DNA of 64,000 bases from Sulfurospirillum multivorans DSM 12446. GTDB taxonomy: Bacteria; Campylobacterota; Campylobacteria; Campylobacterales; Sulfurospirillaceae. Shown here piece by piece: positions 1 through 7,823 of the stretch; within the stretch, counting starts at the first letter, position 1; every line of letters starts with the position of its first letter. A program made the translations under genes and the position numbers. Under the pieces are notes generated by a model that saw only the letters and a program-made list of their open reading frames with translations, ran no database searches and was not told where the DNA came from. Where the stretch lies: NCBI RefSeq assembly GCF_000568815.1, contig NZ_CP007201.1, forward strand, positions 1,488,001-1,552,000, read 5' to 3'.

Positions 1-465
1 TTCAAAGAACCTCTTGGGCAGATTCCATTGGTTAGAATTCATAGTGAATGTTTAACAGGGGATGCACTTGGCTCTTTAAAATGCGATTGTGGTGAACAGC
101 TTGAGTTTGCATTGCAGAATATCTCATCACTTGGTGGAATGATCATTTACTTACGTCAAGAAGGACGCAATATTGGTTTGTTTAATAAAGTAAATGCCTA
201 TGCGCTACAAGATCAAGGGTTCGATACTATTGAAGCAAATCATCAGTTGGGTTTTAAAAGTGATGAACGTAGTTATGAAGTGGTAGAAACTATTTTAGAG
301 CATTTTAAAATTGATAAAATTCGTTTGCTTACGAATAACCCTAAAAAAATGAGTTGTTTAAAAAACATTATGATTATTGAAAGATGGCCAATTATTATAC
401 CTTCAAATAATCATAACGTTGATTATTTGAAAACTAAAAAAGAAATGATGGGTCATTTACTTTAA
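1..465 (+). CDS. ribA: GTP cyclohydrolase II, 3' part (5' end outside window)
   Basis: The reading frame is open from the first base, so the gene begins upstream of the window; 154 residues are visible. GTP cyclohydrolase II opens the imidazole ring of GTP, the first step of riboflavin synthesis. The visible part carries the zinc-binding cysteine region ([19 protein letters not shown]), the [10 protein letters not shown] substrate/catalytic motif and the TNNPKK motif. The usual second glycine of GRGIGL is Asn here. Ten bases separate it from ribBA, whose own cyclohydrolase-like half lacks zinc cysteines, so this gene probably supplies the activity. Confidence 0.9.
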   Translation, partial: FKEPLGQIPLVRIHSECLTGDALGSLKCDCGEQLEFALQNISSLGGMIIYLRQEGRNIGLFNKVNAYALQDQGFDTIEANHQLGFKSDERSYEVVETILEHFKIDKIRLLTNNPKKMSCLKNIMIIERWPIIIPSNNHNVDYLKTKKEMMGHLL

Positions 466-474
466 AGGAAAAAC

Positions 475-1545
475 ATGAATGCAATATTAAGCGATCAAAA
501 AACATTCCAGGCTATTATCCGCGTTAATCAAGCGATTGAGGATATTAGACAAGGCAAGATGGTTGTTATGGTAGATGATGAAGATAGAGAAAATGAAGGT
601 GATTTAGTTTATGCTGCTTCTTTTTCTACACCACAAAAAGTTAATTTTATGGCAAGTCATGCAAAAGGGCTTATCTGTGTTGCTATTTCAAAAAAGATAG
701 CAAATAGATTGCAATTAGAGCCTATGGTCAAAAAAAATGATTCATCATATGAAACCGCTTTTACAATTACAGTCGATGCAAGAACAGCAGCAACGGGTAT
801 ATCTGCAGGTGAGCGTGATATGACCATAAAAATTTTAGCAGATGGTGGATCGCATGAATCAGAACTCGTTCGTCCCGGCCATATTTTTCCATTGATTGCT
901 AAAGAGGGTGGTGCATTAGTAAGAATAGGTCATACTGAGGGTTCTGTAGATTTATGTCGTTTAGCAGGACAGGGTGACTCTGCCGTTATTTGTGAAATCA
1001 TGAAAGAAGATGGAACAATGGCTAGACGTCCTGATCTGGATATCTTTTGTGCGAAGCATGAATTAAATATTGTCTATATTTCTGATATTGTAGAGTATCG
1101 CATGATGAATGAATCACTTATTCGTGTTATTGCCGAATCAACAACGCAATTTTTAGGCAAAGATGCCAGACGTTATGACTTTGTGGATCATAATGATAAC
1201 CATCATATAGCCTATGCGTTTGGAAATATTAAAAATAGATCAGCAGTAAAATTTCATAGTATTATGCCTGATAATGAACTTTTAGCTGATACAAAAAAAT
1301 ATAATAGCTTAATTCAAGCCATACACTATCTGCAAAAAAGTGGTGGAGTATTGATTTTTATGGATAATGGAACACAAGATATGTCTAAAATTCGTGAATA
1401 CGGTATAGGTGCGCAAATAATTAAACATCTAGGTATAGAAAATATAGAACTTTTAAGTGATAGTAAGAATAAAGAGTTTGTTGGCATTAGTGGGTTTGGC
1501 CTTAGCGTCATTAAAAGTACGAATGTTAATGAAACTGTTGCTTAA
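475..1545 (+). CDS. ribBA: 3,4-dihydroxy-2-butanone 4-phosphate synthase with degenerate GTP cyclohydrolase II-like C-terminus
   Basis: Residues 1 to about 210 are a RibB domain that converts ribulose 5-phosphate to dihydroxybutanone phosphate for riboflavin. The motifs DDEDRENEGDL near residue 35 and the later GHTEGSVDLCRLAG are clear. Residues about 212-350 keep the outline of GTP cyclohydrolase II but contain no cysteine, so the zinc site is gone and this half should be inactive. The start has a good Shine-Dalgarno (AAAGGAAAAAC before ATG). The gene sits between ribA and ribH in one direction, probably as one riboflavin transcription unit beside the dehalogenase genes. Confidence 0.9.
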   Translation: MNAILSDQKTFQAIIRVNQAIEDIRQGKMVVMVDDEDRENEGDLVYAASFSTPQKVNFMASHAKGLICVAISKKIANRLQLEPMVKKNDSSYETAFTITVDARTAATGISAGERDMTIKILADGGSHESELVRPGHIFPLIAKEGGALVRIGHTEGSVDLCRLAGQGDSAVICEIMKEDGTMARRPDLDIFCAKHELNIVYISDIVEYRMMNESLIRVIAESTTQFLGKDARRYDFVDHNDNHHIAYAFGNIKNRSAVKFHSIMPDNELLADTKKYNSLIQAIHYLQKSGGVLIFMDNGTQDMSKIREYGIGAQIIKHLGIENIELLSDSKNKEFVGISGFGLSVIKSTNVNETVA

Positions 1546-1566
1546 AATAACAAGTATTTATTGTCA

Positions 1567-1692
1567 ATGAAAATAAAGAGTAAAAAAGGTATCAGTGTAA
1601 TGGGTTTCTATCTTGTAGCGTATGGTTTAAGTTGTGTTGTGTTGGGAATGATGATTGGCACATGCATTCAATTCTCTAAAATTAATAAATGA
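1567..1692 (+). CDS. possible 41-residue single-span membrane protein
   Basis: A short frame between ribBA and ribH would encode a lysine-rich start (MKIKSKKG) followed by one hydrophobic segment of about 22 residues and a short polar tail. The positive-inside layout is what a real small membrane protein would show. No Shine-Dalgarno is obvious before the ATG, and I recognise no family. It fills almost all of the 208-base gap between its neighbours. It could equally be a chance frame. Confidence 0.3.
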   Translation: MKIKSKKGISVMGFYLVAYGLSCVVLGMMIGTCIQFSKINK

Positions 1693-1753
1693 GTCTGCAA
1701 TGGATTATATCAGTATATCCATTTTGTTAAAATGTATGATATGAAGGATAATA

Positions 1754-2224
1754 ATGAATATTGTAGAAGGTAAATTGTCCCTAAATGGTGACGAAAAAGT
1801 TGCTATTATTAATGCACGCTTTAACCATATCATCACAGATCGTTTGGTAGAAGGAGCGCGGGATGCCTATTTGAGACATGGTGGCAAAGATGAAAATTTA
1901 GATCTTGTTTTGGTACCGGGTGCATTTGAAATTCCAATGGCACTTAATCGTCTTTTGGCTTGTAGTAAATACGATGCAGTATGTTGTTTAGGTGCAGTAA
2001 TACGTGGTTCAACGCCACATTTTGACTATGTGTCTGCAGAAGTGACCAAAGGTGTGGCCAATGTAGCACTTCAATTTGCTAAACCAGTCGCTTTTGGTGT
2101 CCTGACAGTGGATAGCATTGAACAAGCAATTGAACGAGCAGGTAGTAAAGCAGGTAATAAAGGTTTTGAAGCAATGGTTACTGTCATTGAACTATTAAGT
2201 CTATACTCTGCATTAAAGAATTAA
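1754..2224 (+). CDS. ribH: 6,7-dimethyl-8-ribityllumazine synthase
   Basis: The 156-residue product has the normal length of lumazine synthase, which joins the RibB product to the ribitylamino-uracil to give 6,7-dimethyl-8-ribityllumazine. Visible family motifs are ARFN near residue 22, VPGAFEIP around residue 55 and [14 protein letters not shown] around residue 80, the last containing the phosphate-binding segment and catalytic His. An AAGGA ribosome-binding site precedes the ATG. It completes a partial riboflavin cluster; ribD and ribE are not in the window. Confidence 0.93.
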   Translation: MNIVEGKLSLNGDEKVAIINARFNHIITDRLVEGARDAYLRHGGKDENLDLVLVPGAFEIPMALNRLLACSKYDAVCCLGAVIRGSTPHFDYVSAEVTKGVANVALQFAKPVAFGVLTVDSIEQAIERAGSKAGNKGFEAMVTVIELLSLYSALKN

Positions 2225-2418
2225 GAAAAAGTTATAGATGTAGATATTGATAGAATTGATGGTGTTTTTTTGAGCATCGAGATAGATAGAAATACTACTG
2301 AATATTATTTAATGATTAAAGAATTAGTAGAAAAATTATTATTATCTACAAACAACCTATAATTATTTTCTATACTTACATTTATAATAATTAAATATTT
2401 TAAAAATAAGGATAGAAT

Positions 2419-2952
2419 ATGGCACACATAGCACTTTGCGTCTATGAAAATATGAGTGATTCTGTTAAAAAACATGCGGATAAGAAATTGGAAAAAACGG
2501 GTAGCTTGGGTGAGATATTTCAGCTACTTGCATTAAATGAAGACGTTTATTTTGCTACAGATACTATGGTTTCCAAGTTTCTCTTGAAAGAAACATTACT
2601 CCCTTATGTCACCAAACAAAGAATTGCAATATTAGTATCATTGGATAATGGGTGTAAAATGTGTGCAGGTGTACACAAGCAACTTGCACGGGCTTTAGGT
2701 GTGAGTGAGGTTGAAATTGAAGAAATAGCATTAGGTATTGATGCCCTAAGTTGTAGTGAAGCTGAAAAAAGGTTACTTCATTTTTGTATTCGTGCCTCAA
2801 AAAAAGATAACTATAAAATCATGAAAGAAGATATAGAAGTTATCAAGGCGTTTGGATACAGTGAAAAAGAGATCTTTGAAGCGGTTTGTATTGTTGGATA
2901 TTTTAATTATATCAATACCTTATCTAATACATTTGGTCTTGGAAGCGAATAA
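2419..2952 (+). CDS. AhpD/carboxymuconolactone decarboxylase-like protein
   Basis: The 177-residue protein carries the signature of the AhpD/CMD fold: CKMCAGVH near residues 76-83, a redox-active CxxC with a downstream His, inside the expected helical region. Members are thiol-dependent peroxidase partners or decarboxylases; the CxxC favours a thiol-disulfide role. The gene stands alone ahead of pceA, with a clean AAGGATAGAAT ribosome-binding site. Degenerate CTACA and CTATA elements at 2346 and 2357 suggest, weakly, control by the neighbouring two-component system. Its link to dehalogenation is inferred only from position. Confidence 0.75.
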   Translation: MAHIALCVYENMSDSVKKHADKKLEKTGSLGEIFQLLALNEDVYFATDTMVSKFLLKETLLPYVTKQRIAILVSLDNGCKMCAGVHKQLARALGVSEVEIEEIALGIDALSCSEAEKRLLHFCIRASKKDNYKIMKEDIEVIKAFGYSEKEIFEAVCIVGYFNYINTLSNTFGLGSE

Positions 2953-3133
2953 AACATAAAATATTAGGGACGACTTTTTATCTTACTTTTTTTTTAAAAG
3001 CGTTCCTTTAACACAAATTATTGTCTGATATATTGACAAAATCTTTATAAAATCTCCAAAAATATAAAAAAAGAAAAGTATTTACTTATTACTTCGTAAA
3101 TATTATTAACTTTCATTATTTTAAAATTAAAAT

Positions 3134-3160
3134 CTATATCTTTCCTATAACAAAGCTATA
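3134..3160 (+). promoter_or_regulatory. response-regulator binding site upstream of pceA
   Basis: Three perfect CTATA repeats start at 3134, 3145 and 3156, exactly 11 bp apart. The outer two give CTATA-N17-CTATA, which matches the binding consensus I remember for the OmpR-type regulator encoded in this region. The site ends 150 bases before the pceA ATG, leaving room for a promoter and a long leader. Confidence 0.8.
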
Positions 3161-3222
3161 ACTTTTGTATATCATTCTTAAAATGTGAAATTAATTCATA
3201 AACACATTAAAAAATAAATAAC

Positions 3223-3299
3223 TGTACTTGGGGTTATTTATAAAAGGTTACAAGAAGGTTTGAATACCACTGTGTAAGTTGTTACTCTTGGTATTTTTT
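3223..3299 (+). promoter_or_regulatory. conserved structured 5' leader of pceA
   Basis: TGTACTTGGG at 3223 and GGTTACAAGAAGGTTT at 3246 recur before the second rdhA. They are followed by a hairpin: AATACCA (3263-3269) pairs with TGGTATT (3289-3295) across 19 bases, with a small inner GTAA/TTAC stem. A T-run and the Shine-Dalgarno follow at once. The second rdhA has a hairpin at the same place with different paired bases, which argues for a real RNA structure, possibly an attenuator or stability element. Confidence 0.6.
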
Positions 3300-3310
3300 A
3301 AGGAGGAAGT

Positions 3311-4816
3311 ATGGAAAAGAAAAAAAAGCCTGAACTCTCAAGAAGAGATTTTGGTAAGTTGATTATCGGAGGTGGAGCTGCAGTAACGATAGCTCCATTT
3401 GGTGTACCAGGTGCAAATGCAGCTGAAAAAGAGAAAAATGCAGCTGAAATTCGTCAACAATTTGCAATGACTGCAGGTTCTCCCATCATAGTTAACGACA
3501 AATTGGAAAGATATGCTGAAGTACGAACAGCGTTTACTCATCCAACCTCATTTTTTAAACCAAACTACAAAGGTGAAGTGAAACCTTGGTTTTTATCAGC
3601 ATATGATGAGAAAGTACGTCAGATTGAAAATGGTGAAAATGGTCCTAAGATGAAAGCTAAAAATGTAGGAGAAGCTAGAGCAGGTCGTGCACTTGAAGCT
3701 GCTGGATGGACCTTAGATATTAACTATGGAAACATTTATCCAAATAGATTTTTTATGTTATGGTCTGGTGAGACTATGACTAACACCCAATTGTGGGCAC
3801 CAGTAGGGTTAGATAGAAGACCTCCAGATACAACTGATCCTGTGGAACTTACAAATTATGTAAAATTTGCTGCACGTATGGCAGGTGCTGATTTGGTAGG
3901 TGTTGCAAGATTAAATCGTAACTGGGTTTATTCTGAGGCAGTAACTATACCAGCTGACGTACCTTATGAACAATCTTTGCATAAAGAGATTGAAAAGCCA
4001 ATCGTTTTCAAAGATGTTCCACTACCAATAGAAACTGATGATGAATTAATTATCCCTAATACTTGTGAAAATGTTATCGTTGCAGGTATCGCTATGAACC
4101 GCGAAATGATGCAAACAGCTCCTAACAGTATGGCATGTGCAACAACAGCATTTTGTTATTCACGTATGTGTATGTTCGATATGTGGTTATGCCAGTTTAT
4201 TCGTTATATGGGTTACTATGCAATACCAAGCTGTAATGGTGTTGGACAATCAGTTGCCTTTGCTGTTGAAGCAGGTTTAGGACAAGCTAGTCGTATGGGT
4301 GCTTGTATTACTCCTGAATTTGGACCAAACGTAAGACTTACAAAAGTCTTTACAAATATGCCTTTAGTTCCAGATAAGCCTATCGACTTTGGAGTAACAG
4401 AATTTTGTGAAACATGTAAAAAATGTGCACGTGAGTGTCCTTCAAAAGCAATTACTGAAGGTCCAAGAACTTTTGAAGGACGAAGTATTCATAATCAATC
4501 AGGTAAATTACAGTGGCAAAATGACTATAATAAATGCTTAGGTTATTGGCCGGAATCTGGTGGATATTGTGGCGTATGTGTAGCTGTTTGCCCCTTTACA
4601 AAAGGCAATATTTGGATTCATGATGGCGTTGAATGGCTTATTGATAACACAAGATTCTTAGACCCATTAATGCTTGGTATGGATGATGCATTGGGCTATG
4701 GTGCAAAACGAAATATTACAGAAGTTTGGGATGGAAAGATTAATACATATGGTCTAGACGCAGACCATTTTAGAGACACTGTAAGCTTTAGAAAGGATAG
4801 GGTTAAAAAATCATGA
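3311..4816 (+). CDS. pceA: tetrachloroethene reductive dehalogenase, catalytic subunit
   Basis: This 501-residue precursor reduces tetrachloroethene and trichloroethene to cis-dichloroethene in the periplasm, using a norcobamide and two [4Fe-4S] clusters. A Tat signal (SRRDFGK at residues 10-16) ends at ANA-37, leaving 464 residues. Codon checks place Tyr283, Asn309 and Arg342, which equal the catalytic/binding Tyr246, Asn272 and Arg305 of the mature enzyme. The ferredoxin-like motifs CETCKKCARECP and CGVCVAVCP lie near the C-terminus. AAGGAGGAAGT gives a near-perfect ribosome-binding site. The stop overlaps the pceB start by 4 bases. A CTATA triple repeat and a structured leader precede it. 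Confidence 0.97.
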   Translation: MEKKKKPELSRRDFGKLIIGGGAAVTIAPFGVPGANAAEKEKNAAEIRQQFAMTAGSPIIVNDKLERYAEVRTAFTHPTSFFKPNYKGEVKPWFLSAYDEKVRQIENGENGPKMKAKNVGEARAGRALEAAGWTLDINYGNIYPNRFFMLWSGETMTNTQLWAPVGLDRRPPDTTDPVELTNYVKFAARMAGADLVGVARLNRNWVYSEAVTIPADVPYEQSLHKEIEKPIVFKDVPLPIETDDELIIPNTCENVIVAGIAMNREMMQTAPNSMACATTAFCYSRMCMFDMWLCQFIRYMGYYAIPSCNGVGQSVAFAVEAGLGQASRMGACITPEFGPNVRLTKVFTNMPLVPDKPIDFGVTEFCETCKKCARECPSKAITEGPRTFEGRSIHNQSGKLQWQNDYNKCLGYWPESGGYCGVCVAVCPFTKGNIWIHDGVEWLIDNTRFLDPLMLGMDDALGYGAKRNITEVWDGKINTYGLDADHFRDTVSFRKDRVKKS

Positions 4817-5037
4817 AATTATTAAATATTTTAAATTATAAAGCGCTTGGTTTGAGTTTACTTTATTTGGCATTGATTTTGGTTACTTTCCAAATTTCAA
4901 TGGGAAGTTATGGAGAGGATGAGCCACAAGCTGGTAGTATATTAATGGTTGCTGGATTGATTTTTTCGATCATCGGCGTTTTTCTTTTAATGAAGTTCAA
5001 GCCAACATATATTTTATGGGAAAAGCTTAAGCGTTAA
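4813..5037 (+). CDS. pceB: reductive dehalogenase membrane anchor
   Basis: This 74-residue protein has two membrane spans (about residues 11-28 and 43-61) and is thought to tether PceA to the outer face of the cytoplasmic membrane. It overlaps the pceA stop by 4 bases, so the two are translationally coupled. It is shorter than the roughly 100-residue three-span RdhB of many Firmicutes. By eye it differs at about a dozen of 225 bases from the copy at 10211-10435, far closer than the two rdhA genes are to each other. A strong terminator follows. Confidence 0.92.
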   Translation: MKLLNILNYKALGLSLLYLALILVTFQISMGSYGEDEPQAGSILMVAGLIFSIIGVFLLMKFKPTYILWEKLKR

Positions 5038-5054
5038 TTTCTAAATCTATGCAT

Positions 5055-5095
5055 AAAGTAGGGTTTACATCATTACATGTAAACCCTACTTTTCT
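5055..5095 (+). terminator. intrinsic terminator of pceAB
   Basis: A 16-bp perfect stem (5055-5070 with 5077-5092) closes a 6-base loop and runs into a T-rich tract. The core contains TTACATGTAA, the palindrome that recurs elsewhere in the window. Confidence 0.9.
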
Positions 5096-5166
5096 CTTTT
5101 TCTAAGTCATAAATATGCTTAAATATACAGCACGTTTAGCTTGACATTCCCATTATTTTGGAGTGA

Positions 5167-5334
5167 CTCCAAAGCGCTGATGAAGTGGCTGACTTGATTA
5201 TGACATTTATGCAGGGATTACGAGTTCAATCACGAAATCAATACTCTGGTGATGCAATCAAGCGAGCCATAAAAACATTTTTGGCTTTGATAAAGTCAAT
5301 GGAAAAGAAAAAAAGTATATTTTTAGGTTTGTAA
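5167..5334 (+). pseudogene. C-terminal fragment of a TetR-family regulator
   Basis: A 55-codon open stretch ending in TAA reads like the last helices of a TetR/AcrR regulator: DEVADLIMTFMQGLRVQSR, then DAIKRAIKTFLALIKSM. No helix-turn-helix part exists upstream; a stop sits directly before it and the pceAB terminator begins 110 bases earlier. It is therefore a remnant. It differs from the tetR at 38199-40872, so a second regulator once stood next to pceAB. The call rests on the typical C-terminal pattern, not on an alignment. Confidence 0.6.
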
Positions 5335-5372
5335 TTGCTATAAGAAAACGTTATAACTTTTTTTTCAGTTTT

Positions 5373-5406
5373 AAGAGAGATGACTTGGTAAATAACTCTC
5401 TTTTGA
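5373..5406 (+). terminator. weak hairpin after the tetR remnant
   Basis: AAGAGAG at 5373-5379 can pair with CTCTCTT at 5396-5402, followed by a short T-run. It may be the old terminator of the tetR remnant. The long loop makes this a weak call. Confidence 0.35.
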
Positions 5407-5433
5407 GCTAGATCGCCAATTATCTCTCTTGTT

Positions 5434-5850
5434 TTAAAAAGTTAGAGTCGTAATGCGCTCTTCTTTCTCTTTTTCATAATAAGCTTCTACGCACTCTTTA
5501 TACGCTGTTAAAAATAACATGCTGCATCGTGATTCTTTAGAATCGTCATCTTTGATTTGTTTCAAAATATTACCAGCTAAAATGTAAGTCTCTGAAAGCG
5601 TAGCATTAAAAGCAGAATCTAAATAAAGCGAAGCTTGTGCAAGCAGTGATGGGCAACCTTTGATTTCAAAACCACATCTGACAGTCTTATCATCTTCAAT
5701 TTGCATAGTAAGGACAACTTTACCTTTTCCATCGGGGTGAAGGCATGTCGCTTTGGCATTGTAATTATCTAATAGTCCATAAAAACGAGGGTTTTTCATA
5801 TGGTCTTCTAATTGGCTTATGAGCCCTGTGTAGTCAAAATCATCACGCAT
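5434..5850 (-). CDS. IscU/NifU-like iron-sulfur scaffold protein
   Basis: The 138-residue product has the three cysteines of IscU at matching spacing: Cys36 (KATCLHP), Cys66 (IKGCPSLLAQASL) and Cys109 (SRCSMLFLTAYKE). IscU assembles [Fe-S] clusters for transfer to apoproteins, and the dehalogenase and PceM/N need many. The usual Asp next to the first cysteine is not evident and the N-terminal part is divergent. On its own strand, 44 bases upstream of the ATG, lie CTATA repeats phased by 11 bp, so it probably belongs to the organohalide regulon. A dedicated scaffold for this system is inference. Confidence 0.75.
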   Translation of the reverse strand: MRDDFDYTGLISQLEDHMKNPRFYGLLDNYNAKATCLHPDGKGKVVLTMQIEDDKTVRCGFEIKGCPSLLAQASLYLDSAFNATLSETYILAGNILKQIKDDDSKESRCSMLFLTAYKECVEAYYEKEKEERITTLTF

Positions 5851-5893
5851 AGTGTTTATTCCTTTAGTTATAATTTTAATTATGGCAAAAAAG

Positions 5894-5920
5894 TATAGGA
5901 CGTTTATAGGTAAAATATAA
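5894..5920 (-). promoter_or_regulatory. response-regulator site upstream of the IscU-like gene
   Basis: Read on the minus strand, TTATA (5920-5916), CTATA (5909-5905) and CTATA (5898-5894) are spaced 11 bp apart, the same geometry as before pceA with one mismatch. The proximal end is 44 bases from the ATG, so the site would overlap the -35 region. Confidence 0.65.
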
Positions 5921-5999
5921 GTTAATTAGACGAAAAAACCTATTATCTCATACTGCGCATTCCTAATGTCTAGAAGTATTTTCATACAAATATAGCATA

Positions 6000-7823
6000 T
6001 TAATTAACATGGCTAAGATCAATGATAAATTTTGCGCCTTTTTTAGAATTCTTTACATGTAAAGAACCACCGATGTTTTTTTCTATGATAATTTTTGCCA
6101 TATAAAGCCCCAAACCAGTGCCATTTTTTTCTTTTTTAGTGCTAAAGTATGGGTCAAATATCTTCTCAATGATCTCAAGATCAATTCCTTCTGCATTATC
6201 TTCTATGAATATTTCTTTGTTTTTGATAGTAATCCATATCTGTTTGTCTTCTTTGGTTTTCAAGGCATCTTTGGCGTTGCTCATGAGAATGGTTAAGACT
6301 TGAATGAGTTCATTTTTACATCCAATGATAGTACTTTCATCGCTCTTTACATGTAAAGAAATTTGTTCTTGTTTAAAAGGTGTTCGGAGTAATACCATGG
6401 CACTCTCAACGGCGCTTTTAAGGAGAAAAACACGCTCCTCTTTTTTTGTAGAAAAGAAATTTAAAAAATCATTGATAGTATTTGACATGTATTTTATCTG
6501 TGTATTGGCTTCATGGACCTTTGTTTTCAATTTTTCATGTGAAAGCATTTGAAGTTCACTGGTCATTTCAATGTTGGCCAAAGTTGTTGAGACATTGTTA
6601 AGAGGTTGTCGCCATTGGTGAGCGATACTTGCAATCATCTCGCCCATTGCAGCAAGGCGTGATTTGGCTAAAAGCTCTTTTTGAAAAGAGAGTTTTTCAT
6701 AAAAGAGTTTACTCAACCTGATATAAATAGAAAAGCACAGTAAAATTGCAGCAATAGTATTGGTGACCTGCATATTGTTGATGTAGGTGCCCTTGTTTAA
6801 GTAGGTATCAAAGAATTTGATATCAAATGAAGAAAAATAGAAGATAAATGGGTAGTAGATAAAGGCTGAGCTGATGATGTATAAAACGGAGACTGTGAAA
6901 TCTTTTTTGAGGTTGACAATACCAACCATGAAAAAAAAGGGTAGAATTAATGCTGCTATAATGTAGCTGTAGTGGTCAAAGATAAAATTGTAGATATTTA
7001 ATATTAAAGAGAAGAGAAGGCTTATATTGATAAATTTATCAACCCAAAGATAATTATTTTCTGTTTCAAAAAAGTATTTAGTAAAGAGTAGAAAAGTGAT
7101 AATGTGAAGGGCAGGGAAGAAGATATTAAAAAGGACAATGATATTTTTATTGGAAAAGTTTAACCACTCTAATAAGACGACAATATCAGGAGAACAGTAG
7201 AGTGTTGGGGGTAAAAGTACCAAGCAATAGTATCCCAAACTTTTTTCTTTGATAGAAAAAAATACGATTAAGTTAAAGAAAAATATACTAATTAAAATTC
7301 CGAAAAAGAATCCATTGTCAAAATAAGACTTATCTGTTGAAATAACACTAAAGGTTTTTTCTTGATTAACTATTTTTATGGATTTAAAGACATCATACCC
7401 TTTTTTTTCATTAGATTTTACATATAGGGTTAAAGTTTCATTGGGGCTAATGATAAAATTATCAAATACAAACCCAGTGCGATCTTGGTCATAAAGTGAA
7501 GAATGTTTTAGTATTTGATTATGTTTAACATAATAAAGATCCAATTTGGCGTTGTACCAAAAGAAGATAATGCTTTTTTCAAGTTGTTGAACATTATTAT
7601 TGGACATAGGTATTTTTATCCAAAAATTTCTGTTATCTAAATTTCGCATATCAGAGTATTGTAGATTTACTTTCGAAAAACTAGGATTATTAATAGCTTC
7701 ATCAATAGATATATCTTTTTTAAGGAGATACGTTGATGGATTTTCTAAATTAATATAAGGCAAAGCACAAGCAGGAGAAAGTATTAATAAATAAACAATC
7801 AAAAAAGAGCGTAGTAGTTTCAT
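6000..7823 (-). CDS. 7TM-type sensor histidine kinase (first module)
   Basis: The 607-residue protein starts with a signal-like segment and an extracytoplasmic domain of the 7TMR-DISM type (about residues 20-170). Seven membrane spans follow (about 180-390), then a HisKA domain with phospho-acceptor His402 in AHQWRQPL, then an ATPase domain with DNAEGID and GTGLGLYMAK near the end. Its start overlaps the regulator stop as ATGA, giving one two-gene operon. In S. multivorans this two-component system is reported to sense tetrachloroethene (remembered). Two CTTTACATGTAAAG palindromes lie in its coding sequence (6051, 6345) and are absent at the same sites in the paralogue at 10572-12398. Confidence 0.9.
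   Translation of the reverse strand: MKLLRSFLIVYLLILSPACALPYINLENPSTYLLKKDISIDEAINNPSFSKVNLQYSDMRNLDNRNFWIKIPMSNNNVQQLEKSIIFFWYNAKLDLYYVKHNQILKHSSLYDQDRTGFVFDNFIISPNETLTLYVKSNEKKGYDVFKSIKIVNQEKTFSVISTDKSYFDNGFFFGILISIFFFNLIVFFSIKEKSLGYYCLVLLPPTLYCSPDIVVLLEWLNFSNKNIIVLFNIFFPALHIITFLLFTKYFFETENNYLWVDKFINISLLFSLILNIYNFIFDHYSYIIAALILPFFFMVGIVNLKKDFTVSVLYIISSAFIYYPFIFYFSSFDIKFFDTYLNKGTYINNMQVTNTIAAILLCFSIYIRLSKLFYEKLSFQKELLAKSRLAAMGEMIASIAHQWRQPLNNVSTTLANIEMTSELQMLSHEKLKTKVHEANTQIKYMSNTINDFLNFFSTKKEERVFLLKSAVESAMVLLRTPFKQEQISLHVKSDESTIIGCKNELIQVLTILMSNAKDALKTKEDKQIWITIKNKEIFIEDNAEGIDLEIIEKIFDPYFSTKKEKNGTGLGLYMAKIIIEKNIGGSLHVKNSKKGAKFIIDLSHVN
6051..6064. repeat. CTTTACATGTAAAG palindrome, one of a dispersed family
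   Basis: Perfect copies start at 6051, 6345, 16832, 17929, 24344, 30499 and 36764, all inside coding regions, most often read as Leu-His-Val-Lys. GTTTACATGTAAAC is at 33531. Near-copies sharing the TTACATGTAA core or most of it are at 5071, 33983, 50932, 57484, 59902, 62397 and 63888. A 14-base word should not recur like this by chance. The accessory stretch 38400-54500 has no perfect copy. Confidence 0.85.

Noticed and set aside
2346..2374. Regulator site before the AhpD-like gene (CTACA, CTATA, CTATA)
   Set aside because: Spacings are 11 and 13 bp and no pair has N17, so the evidence is too weak to list as a site.
3262..3275. ACCACTG in the pceA leader resembles part of the B12 box of cobalamin riboswitches
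   Set aside because: The equivalent place in the second rdhA leader lacks it and the rest of the riboswitch fold is not recognisable, so it is part of the hairpin by chance.
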